Source of the DNA: Agrobacterium vitis
GTDB taxonomy: Bacteria > Pseudomonadota > Alphaproteobacteria > Rhizobiales > Rhizobiaceae
DNA: 64,000 bases
NCBI RefSeq assembly: GCF_013426735.1
Contig: NZ_AP023272.1
Span: forward strand, 2,772,501-2,836,500
Reading direction: 5' to 3'
The translations under genes and the position numbers were made by a program. The notes under the pieces were generated by a model. The model was not told the origin of the DNA. It saw nothing but the letters and a program-made list of their open reading frames with translations, and did no database searches. This document shows, piece after piece, positions 57,879 through 64,000 of the stretch (positions within the stretch are counted from its first letter, which is position 1; every line of letters begins with the position of its first letter).

Positions 57879-57928
57879 TTGAGCGCGTTCAGCCGAAACA
57901 GTTGGCGCACGGACAGAAGAGGGACAGC

Positions 57929-58078
57929 ATGAACCGCACAAACGGTCTTTATTTGATCATCGGCGCATTGGTCGTCATCGTGGTTGGCCTCGGGGCCTAT
58001 GCCTATCACGAGGAAACCAAGCCCAAGGGCGTTGAACTCAGCATTGGCAAAGACGGCGTCGCCGTCGAACAGAAATAA
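57929..58078 (+). CDS. 49-residue single-span membrane protein
   Basis: A short gene with a good ribosome site (GAGGGACAGC before ATG). The protein has one membrane helix (LYLIIGALVVIVVGLGAYAY) and a small charged tail, GVELSIGKDGVAVEQK, likely outside the cytoplasm. Function unknown. The EcfG-type promoter upstream suggests expression under stress. Confidence 0.75.
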   Translation: MNRTNGLYLIIGALVVIVVGLGAYAYHEETKPKGVELSIGKDGVAVEQK

Positions 58079-58144
58079 TCTCCAGCCGCTTGGAGCCCGT
58101 CACGTTCAGCTAGAACCAGACAGGTTCTCACGTCTCTTGTTTCC

Positions 58145-58197
58145 GTTTGTCTTTTTAGGAAAATCGCAACCCACTTTTCCTAAAGCAAACATTAGAG
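58145..58197 (+). repeat. Dispersed ~50 bp repeat, copy 4
   Basis: Begins GTTTGTCTTTTTAGGAAAA and continues CCCACTTTTCCTAAAGCAAAC. Arms TTTAGGAAAA/TTTTCCTAAA and GTTTG/CAAAC nest. Same family as 28159, 38520 and 49497. Confidence 0.8.
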
Positions 58198-58202
58198 TTT
58201 TT

Positions 58203-58240
58203 CTTACAGCTCCATGCGTTAGCTCGCATGGAGCTGTAAG
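58203..58240. terminator. Strong hairpin between convergent genes
   Basis: Perfect 16-base arms CTTACAGCTCCATGCG/CGCATGGAGCTGTAAG around a 6-base loop. It lies between the small stress gene and the convergent esterase gene; T-rich sequence is on both sides. Terminator or repeat. Confidence 0.65.
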
Positions 58241-58277
58241 ACTTTATAGCTGCGGTATCATTTCAAGTGCAGGCAAA

Positions 58278-59306
58278 TCACGCCACCTTGCGTTTGCCTT
58301 CTGTCCCGTCAAGACCCCAGCTTTCCACCAGTAGGGATGGCAAATGCAGGTCGCCAGGTAGCATATAGGGCATTGCCTGCCCCTCACCCGCCTTGATCGG
58401 CAGACCATGTCCCAGGCCATCCATTACGGCATATTCCACCTTGATCGCACCGTCTTCGTCATGCCAGACATAGCCGTCGTTCCGACCATAGGCCACGGGC
58501 TTTGCCTTGCCGTCCAGCAGGCCATGCACGGCAAGCCATTGGATGACCAGCGCATCGGCATTCTTCTGATGGACGACATTGTCATCCCTACCCTGCCAGA
58601 TCGAAATCCTTGGCCAGTCCCGACCTTCGGGCGCGGCCTGATAGACCAGTTGCGCCCATTCATCCGGGGCTTTGGCCACACCGTTATGCATGATGTTCAA
58701 GGCATTCATTGCATCGCGCGCACCACCAACCGGCAACCCGGCAACCACCGCACCCGCCTTGAAGATATCGGGATAAGCGGCAAGAGCCGCAGCAGCCAGC
58801 GCCCCACCGGCCGACAGGCCCATGATGAAAACATTGTCGGTGCCGAGGCCATGAGCCTCGACCATGGTGTCAATCATCTGGCGGATCGAGCCAGTCTCGC
58901 CGCGATCACGGGCAACAGCACTCGGGCGAAACCAGTTAAAACACCCATTCGGATTGTTGGAGCTGCGCTGTTCGGGGTAAAGCAGCGCGAAACCATGCTG
59001 ACGCGCCAGACGGCTCCAGCCGCTGCCATCATCGAAATCCTTGGCCGTCTGCCCACAACCGTGCAGCACGACCACCAGCGGCGCGCGCGGCGGCAAGCCG
59101 GGAGGCACATAGGTCATCATCCGCAAATGTCCGGGATTACTGCCGAAGCTGGTGTTTTCAACAAGGCGTGGCTGGGCGGGCTTTCTTGGTTTCGGCGCGA
59201 CCTTTTCGCGCGGCGTGGCACTCTCAACCAGATCCACAAATGCCTTTTGTAATTTTTTTTGGCGGCGAACCATGGCGGCCACCGATTTTGGAACATTCAA
59301 TCGCAT
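58278..59306 (-). CDS. PHB depolymerase-family esterase (LpqC-like)
   Basis: A 342-residue alpha/beta hydrolase. The oxyanion region VVVLHGCGQTAKDFDDGSGW, nucleophile elbow MGLSAGGALA, the Asp in WQGRDDNVV and His in DGLGHGLP make a complete triad. Members hydrolyse polyhydroxybutyrate or other esters. No signal peptide is evident; the N-terminus is a basic, helical stretch. Substrate unknown. Confidence 0.87.
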   Translation of the reverse strand: MRLNVPKSVAAMVRRQKKLQKAFVDLVESATPREKVAPKPRKPAQPRLVENTSFGSNPGHLRMMTYVPPGLPPRAPLVVVLHGCGQTAKDFDDGSGWSRLARQHGFALLYPEQRSSNNPNGCFNWFRPSAVARDRGETGSIRQMIDTMVEAHGLGTDNVFIMGLSAGGALAAAALAAYPDIFKAGAVVAGLPVGGARDAMNALNIMHNGVAKAPDEWAQLVYQAAPEGRDWPRISIWQGRDDNVVHQKNADALVIQWLAVHGLLDGKAKPVAYGRNDGYVWHDEDGAIKVEYAVMDGLGHGLPIKAGEGQAMPYMLPGDLHLPSLLVESWGLDGTEGKRKVA

Positions 59307-59774
59307 CGCATCTGCCTTCCTGACGGCTGCATTCTCTCGTCTGCTTCACAAGCCGCCAATACTTCTGGCCCTCAGAAACTCATGGTGAATATCGTCTCAT
59401 GCTAATCTCGAAGGTTATGAGGACCAACGACAAGGCATATTGCTGCACTGCACCCAATATAAGGCAGAGACCGGACTTTATCGATACCAGTGCAGCACCA
59501 TTCGGCGCTTTTGCAGCCTGTTCAGTCTCTTCAAAGCCCAGAAAATCTGAGAATAGCCCTTAGAATATAGATGGTTACAGAAAAAATCTGCCTATTATGT
59601 GCACCGCAAAAAAAGCATTATACATTATAAACATAAAACTCTTGAGATTAGCTTACGCCCTGACTGGAATACGCGAGCACAAAGCCGCAGCCTCTCCCCA
59701 AAATAAAAGGGCTTCAGCAAACCTGAGTGGAAGGCGCTGTAACGCTGAAAATAGACATATGGTTTGAAGAGAGA
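59307..59774. other. Intergenic region between esterase and tRNA-Pro
   Basis: No gene is visible. The stretch around 59540-59660 is AT-rich. An open frame across the tRNA is an artefact. Confidence 0.5.
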
Positions 59775-59802
59775 CAATCACCCAAACTTGGGGGAGTGAT
59801 TG
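59775..59802 (-). terminator. Probable terminator of tRNA-Pro
   Basis: Arms CAATCAC/GTGATTG, extended by C/G pairs with one bulge, start 8 bases after the tRNA end on the minus strand and are followed by a pyrimidine-rich stretch. Confidence 0.45.
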
Positions 59803-59809
59803 AAATAAA

Positions 59810-59886
<77 letters not shown>

Positions 59887-59987
59887 ACCCGCTCCTAAGA
59901 GCAAGGTTCACTTAAAGTTTTTGACTTTCGGGCGCAAGCGGAATTTTGCCTGAACAGATCAAAAACGCGCAAAACACACCTCAAAGC

Positions 59988-61364
59988 TCATTCCGCCAAG
60001 ATCGACGGTGGAAGCCTGACGGTATACGTCGTGCCACTGGAGCTTGTCGCGCTGGCCAGGGAACCGCCGAGTTGCTTGACGAAAGCTTTGACGAACTGGG
60101 TGCCAAGTCCCGATCCCTCCGATTTGCCACTGAGGCCGATCCCGTTATCGCTGACGGTCAGCGCGACCTCCCCCTCCCGGCGCTGAAAGCCGAGGACAAC
60201 CTCGCCCTGCCCCGATGGAAAGGCATATTTCACGGCATTGGTGGCGAGTTCATTGACGATCAAGCCGATCGATACGGCATGATCGGGGAGAATGCTTAAC
60301 GGCTCGGTCTTCGTGCTGATCGTGATGTTCGAATTCGGGCTTAGAAGGCTCTTGCGGATCGTGTTGTTGATGCCTCTCAGATAGGTTTCCATATTGACAG
60401 GACCAAACGCGCTGGATTGAGCAATGACGTCGTAAAGCTCGGCAACGGCCCTGATCCGCGCCTGCATTGCCTTATATCCTTCGGCACAAGGCTCTGCGGC
60501 GCGGCGAATCTCATGGGACACAAAAGAGGAGATGATTTGCAGGCTGTTCTTGATACGATGGGCCAGTTCCGCCGCCAATATATCCCTGTGCCTGTCGAGC
60601 AGCACGGCCTCCGTCGCATCCTCGAACACCACGAGCATGCGGGTGACATGATTGCCCGGCCGAAATATTTTCCTGGCATTGATCTTGAACACACGCCGTC
60701 CCAAACCGGGAAAGTCGTCCTCCAGCAGCAAGCCATCGACATGCTCGTCGCGGGGGAGAACGCGTTCCAAAAGATCGTTGAGCGCCGCCACATTCCACTG
60801 GCCGTCGCCCAACGTTTTCAACTGCTGGCCGATCACTTGCGTGGATTGAACACCGAAGAGCTTCAGGAAGGAACGGCTGGCAAACACAACGCTCATGTCG
60901 TGCTCCAGCACCAGCAGTGGATCGCGGACCGTATCAACAATATTCTGCGCAAGAATCCAGCTGCGCTCGGCCTCCACGCTGGCAAGACGCGCTTCGGTGA
61001 CGTCATCAATTGACATCAAAAAAAGGCTCGCTGAATCACACGCGCTTTGAACCCGACGCACATTGACCATCATGATCCTATGGCCCAGATCCGGGAAAAC
61101 CACGTCAACTTCATGAGCATTGACGACGGTGTCCTGCGGAACGAGTTGCTCCAAAAGCAATCGAAGCCCGGGAATATTCCAATGGCCGCCCTTCAGATCA
61201 TAAAGTTGCCGCCCAAGCGTCTGTTCCGAAGCAATCTGGAAGTTCGCGTAAAAGGCTTGATTGGCGGCAAGCACAGTCAGATCCTGACTCAGAATCAGGA
61301 CTGCGTCACGGGATGTATCGATGATGTCCTGAGGCAGAATTTCGTTGAGCGGAAGATTGGTCAA
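59988..61364 (-). CDS. Cytoplasmic PAS-PAS sensor histidine kinase (HisKA_2)
   Basis: A 458-residue kinase without membrane helices. Two PAS-like domains (about 10-120 and 135-255) precede the HisKA_2 phospho-acceptor AAELAHRIKNSLQII (His about 275) and an HATPase domain with NELATNAVKYAFP and DNGIGL. HisKA_2 kinases in alphaproteobacteria often feed the PhyR-EcfG stress pathway, which is interesting given the promoters nearby. The start is TTG 61364; no response regulator gene is adjacent. Confidence 0.87.
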   Translation of the reverse strand: MTNLPLNEILPQDIIDTSRDAVLILSQDLTVLAANQAFYANFQIASEQTLGRQLYDLKGGHWNIPGLRLLLEQLVPQDTVVNAHEVDVVFPDLGHRIMMVNVRRVQSACDSASLFLMSIDDVTEARLASVEAERSWILAQNIVDTVRDPLLVLEHDMSVVFASRSFLKLFGVQSTQVIGQQLKTLGDGQWNVAALNDLLERVLPRDEHVDGLLLEDDFPGLGRRVFKINARKIFRPGNHVTRMLVVFEDATEAVLLDRHRDILAAELAHRIKNSLQIISSFVSHEIRRAAEPCAEGYKAMQARIRAVAELYDVIAQSSAFGPVNMETYLRGINNTIRKSLLSPNSNITISTKTEPLSILPDHAVSIGLIVNELATNAVKYAFPSGQGEVVLGFQRREGEVALTVSDNGIGLSGKSEGSGLGTQFVKAFVKQLGGSLASATSSSGTTYTVRLPPSILAE

Positions 61365-61597
61365 GGGGTGTCGCTTTTCTAAGATGAGATAGGCTGTTTC
61401 CAGGTGCGGCTAGGCCGCGCGTGAAATAGGTGAGCTATACCACGGTCCAAAGATACCAATGCATCACTGGCTTGAGCTGTAGACAAGTGAAATAGCAAAC
61501 ATCGTTTTTCATGAGTGTTCGTGTTGGACGATTGAAACGGCATGTATGGCAACCCGTGCCTCATGGTAAGCCATCAGGGCTATCTTTGGTTGACCGC

Positions 61598-62379
61598 TTA
61601 TTTGGTGGCAGTGTCTCCCGAAATTTTCGCGGGTTGATCATGCCCGGGGCCTGCAATCAAACTCTCGAAAATCGCATCATTTGTCTTGCGCCATGTCTCA
61701 TCGGTCAACCACTGATAATCCTGATCCGGCATCAAGGGAACAGCCTTCACCTGCGCATTAGAAATCCGCAGAAAAAAGCTCTTCCTTTCTCGATCGACAA
61801 GCAGGTAGCGAAGCGGAACAACGAGACTATCCTTGCCCGGGACAAAGAACCCGCCAGCCGCAACAATGGCGTAGTCCTGCCGGTCCCTGGTGCCGATGAC
61901 CACATTGCGAACCTCGCCAACGATCTTGTCATCGGCGGTCCGAACCTCGGCGCCGACAATTTCATTGACCAGCAAGCCAGGATCGAGATCGTTGATGCTG
62001 ATCAATGCCCCCTCATTCGCTGCGCCACGGCTTCCCTTGACCTGGCCCAGCCTGTGCCATTGCGGCTCGCCGGCTGCCAATTGCTGGTCGGTCGCGTCTT
62101 CGTCATTCGTACCCAACCGCGCCATAAAAGGGGATGCGATCAATTCACGAATATTGCCCAGCAACCGCTCGCAATCTTTTTCCAGCCCGTAATTCCAAAG
62201 AAGAAAGGCCGCATCGGCAGCTTGCGCAGGTCATGCACGAGATAACGGTTTTGAGGGTCCCGAAATTCAGGCTTTTCCAGAATGGCTTCTTCAAGCCTTG
62301 CATCGGAAATATTGCAGGCGGCGAGCGCTGGCGTGCCACAAAATGCAAGCACAAGCGCTCCAGCCGCGGCTGATTTCAT
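61598..62379 (-). pseudogene. PRC-barrel domain protein, broken by a one-base frameshift
   Basis: The first part (MKSAAAGALVLAFC signal peptide, then AACNISDARLEEAILEKPEF and LVHDLRKL) and the second part (DAAFLLWNYGLEKDCERLL onwards, PRC-barrel around EIVGAEVRTADDKIVGEVRN) are in different frames. They join naturally if one base is added at 62216-62217, where CTG-CC-GAT should read Leu-Xaa-Asp. Read together it is a periplasmic PRC-barrel protein of about 260 residues. The downstream part alone has an ATG at 62164, but without signal peptide. Frameshift, sequencing error or recoding cannot be told apart here. Confidence 0.75.
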
Positions 62380-62484
62380 AAACGTCATTCCTAGTCCGAT
62401 CGGCGGGTTTTGCTATGACTTCGTGTTGCCCAGCACACTGATCGGAAGGAGGCGCACCGCATGACGCTATTCTTCACCAAGCGT

Positions 62485-62509
62485 AACGCGCGCCATCCTG
62501 ATTTGTTCC
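62485..62509 (-). promoter_or_regulatory. EcfG-type promoter of the PRC-barrel gene
   Basis: On the minus strand GGAAC (62509-62505), 16 bases, CGTT (62488-62485). It points at the PRC-barrel gene with a leader of about 100 bases. Confidence 0.65.
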
Positions 62510-62639
62510 GAATTTAAGAAAATATTCCTTTTATCGTTCTTTTCTTATTGCTGAAACACACGCCAGACACGTCTTGCCGTCGATTCCACAGCCCGTGATA
62601 TACGGTCAAAATTTATTATTCACATCGGATTTTTTCTGC

Positions 62640-62664
62640 GGAACCAATGGTTAACCGTGGCGTT
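62640..62664 (+). promoter_or_regulatory. EcfG-type promoter of the DUF982 gene
   Basis: GGAAC (62640-62644), 16 bases, CGTT (62661-62664), 21 bases before the start of the DUF982 gene, so the leader is only about 15 bases. It is back-to-back with the minus-strand copy 130 bases away. Confidence 0.7.
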
Positions 62665-62685
62665 ATGAGCCGCGGAGAACATGAC

Positions 62686-62949
62686 ATGACATTAGACAGA
62701 GACTTTCAGCGGCCGGTCGCCTTGGTCATTGCCGGAACCACCCACATGGTAAGATCGATTCGTGAAGCAGCCTGGCTGCTCGCTGATCAATGGCCGGATT
62801 TTTCCTGCGAATATTTTCGCAAGGCCTTGTCGGCCTGCGCAGCCGCCCTGGAAGGACGGCGTTCCGCCACCTATGCGCGGCGCGCGCTGATCCTTGCCGC
62901 GCATCGCGCCAATGTGGCGATTGCGCCTGAGCAAACTCAGGCGGCGTGA
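62686..62949 (+). CDS. DUF982 protein
   Basis: An 87-residue protein of the rhizobial DUF982 family, with PVALVIAGTTHMVRSIREAA, WLLADQWPDFSCEYFRKAL and the Ala-rich end. Function is unknown. ATG 62686 has GGAG eight bases upstream and fits the EcfG-type promoter; a frame open 13 codons earlier would start before the promoter's transcription start. Confidence 0.83.
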   Translation: MTLDRDFQRPVALVIAGTTHMVRSIREAAWLLADQWPDFSCEYFRKALSACAAALEGRRSATYARRALILAAHRANVAIAPEQTQAA

Positions 62950-62966
62950 GGGTGGTGTTTTAGCGC

Positions 62967-63064
62967 ATCGGACCGAAAAGCGGGAACCGGCTTTCGGATA
63001 AATCCGATTAGCAAACAAAAACTTAGAGCATCGTTCTGGTTCCGATTTTCTGTACGATGCTCTA
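62967..63064. repeat. Composite palindromic repeat downstream of DUF982
   Basis: Two adjoining inverted repeats. The first (62967-63008) nests ATCGGA/TCCGAT and CCGAAAAGC/GGCTTTCGG. The second (63024-63064) has arms TAGAGCATCGT/ACGATGCTCTA. The second shares its outer bases with the palindrome at 35304 and contains the TAG stop of the MerR gene. Confidence 0.8.
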
Positions 63065-63607
63065 GCGGACCTGATCCAATAGCCGCTTGCATTCCAACAG
63101 ATCAAACAGGGTTTCCTGAAGCAGCGCCCGATCTTCCTTGCCAACGGAACCACGGCCAGCGGAAATGTCGAGAGCGCTGTCGTCGCCACCGCCGAAGTTA
63201 AAGAACCGGCTGCTGGTACGCGACTTTGCATGACCGACGACCTGATCGTCGTCGCTGCCGAGTTTGGGATCGTCATTACTGGATTGGCCAGCAGCAACCA
63301 GGGCTTCCATGGTCGCCAGATCGCCGGAAGCGACAGCCATGACAAATTTATTGCCATTGGTTTTCAGAAGCTTCTGCACGCCTTTGATCGTATATCCGTG
63401 ATCATAGAGCAGATGACGAATACCCTTCAGCAGTTCGATATCGTCAGGACGGTAGTAGCGCCGTCCGCCGCCACGTTTCAGCGGCTTGATCTGCGGAAAC
63501 CGGGTTTCCCAGAATCGCAGCACATGCTGCGGTAAATCGAGATCGTCCGCCACTTCGCTGATCGTACGGAAAGCATCAGGGCTCTTATCCAAGACGGGCT
63601 CCATCAT
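63062..63607 (-). CDS. MerR-family transcriptional regulator
   Basis: A 181-residue regulator. The MerR helix-turn-helix is [20 protein letters not shown] with the wing [15 protein letters not shown]; the C-terminal part is short and acidic and lacks metal-binding cysteines, apart from one near the end. A gene of this type next to ihfA is usual in rhizobia; the target is unknown. ATG 63607 is used (an ATG directly follows); the frame is open 49 codons further without similarity. Confidence 0.87.
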   Translation of the reverse strand: MMEPVLDKSPDAFRTISEVADDLDLPQHVLRFWETRFPQIKPLKRGGGRRYYRPDDIELLKGIRHLLYDHGYTIKGVQKLLKTNGNKFVMAVASGDLATMEALVAAGQSSNDDPKLGSDDDQVVGHAKSRTSSRFFNFGGGDDSALDISAGRGSVGKEDRALLQETLFDLLECKRLLDQVR

Positions 63608-63800
63608 GTCACTCTCAACGACAGCATGTCTCTTATCGGAAACGGAGGCTGTATCATCTTGTCTCACAGACAGTGCTGCGAAGATTCGGCAGTAAGCTAT
63701 CCATCCAGATGGCCACTCGAAAACGTCGCTCGCAAACAATAAAGACCGACACAATCAAGCGAATAACATTGCCGGAAGCGCTGACTTGGCCGCAAGGCTG

Positions 63801-64000
63801 TTAAGCAGCCGGATTGGCCGGTTTCTGCTTGGCTTTGCGGGCCAGATGCGAGCGCAGGATACGCTGTTTCAACACGTTGGAGGCTTTGAACGTCATCACC
63901 TTGCGGGGCGAAATCGGTACTTCTTCGCCGGTCTTCGGGTTGCGGCCGATCCGCTCATTCTTGGCGCGCACCTGAAAGGTGGCGAAAGAGGAAAGCTTGA
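63801..64000 (-). CDS. ihfA: Integration host factor subunit alpha, C-terminal part (runs off the window)
   Basis: The visible 65 residues include [20 protein letters not shown] and [14 protein letters not shown], the beta-arm and core of IHF-alpha, followed by a lysine-rich end. It bends DNA at specific sites. It lies upstream of the MerR gene on the same strand, with 193 bases between. Confidence 0.93.
   Translation of the reverse strand, partial: KLSSFATFQVRAKNERIGRNPKTGEEVPISPRKVMTFKASNVLKQRILRSHLARKAKQKPANPAA

Overview
The window looks like chromosomal DNA of an alphaproteobacterium of the Rhizobiaceae, close to Agrobacterium/Allorhizobium/Rhizobium. The evidence is the 14-gene nuo operon with an extra helix-hairpin-helix gene between nuoF and nuoG, the clpP-clpX-lon-hup and rplM-rpsI...argC blocks, DUF982 and DUF2842 proteins, CTTGAC-N17 promoters, GGAAC-N16-CGTT (EcfG-type) promoters, and several families of dispersed palindromic repeats. 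No insertion sequence, prophage, integrase or CRISPR array was seen.

Layout. 1-18.6 kb (all minus strand): nuoA to nuoN, complex I, running on through birA (biotin ligase), rnj (RNase J) and the start of a methylmalonyl-CoA epimerase gene. Most junctions are overlaps or a few bases, so this is probably one long transcription unit. 18.8-19.8 kb: two tandem tRNA-Asp genes and one tRNA-Val. 19.8-24.5 kb: a hydroxycinnamate module (hydroxycinnamoyl-CoA hydratase-lyase and a feruloyl-CoA-synthetase-like ligase) divergent from a MarR regulator, followed by a GPH-type transporter coupled to a DUF2256 protein. 24.7-30.6 kb: hup, lon, clpX, clpP, the protein quality-control block. 30.9-38.4 kb: mixed accessory genes (diguanylate cyclase overlapping a P450, cupin, membrane metallophosphoesterase, metY, two CoA-binding paralogues around a secreted protein).

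38.4-39.5 kb is an AT-rich stretch with a perfect CRP-type half-site pair and only one weak gene candidate. 39.5-48.2 kb: rplM-rpsI, a monooxygenase-fold protein, two tandem glycosyltransferase-like paralogues of identical length, speB, argC, a small-molecule kinase, an extradiol dioxygenase, ctaA and a DUF2842 protein. 48.3-57.8 kb: a Wzy-type polysaccharide locus with acyltransferase, co-polymerase without a usable kinase site, outer-membrane export lipoprotein, two glycosyltransferases, initiating phosphoglycosyltransferase and polymerase/ligase. Its content and its neighbourhood (argC and rplM on one side) recall the Agrobacterium unipolar-polysaccharide (upp) locus; that match is inference. 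57.8-64 kb: small stress-type genes, an esterase, tRNA-Pro, a PAS histidine kinase, a frameshifted PRC-barrel gene, DUF982, a MerR regulator and the end of ihfA.

Most notable observations: three well-placed EcfG-type promoters, two of them divergent around 62.5 kb and one in front of a 49-codon membrane-protein gene; a one-base frameshift in the PRC-barrel gene; three genes whose TAG stop codon lies inside a dispersed repeat; four copies of a ~50 bp repeat whose stem shows compensatory changes; a hydroxycinnamoyl-CoA hydratase-lyase with Asn at the position of catalytic Ser123; and a polysaccharide co-polymerase that has lost its Walker A lysine.
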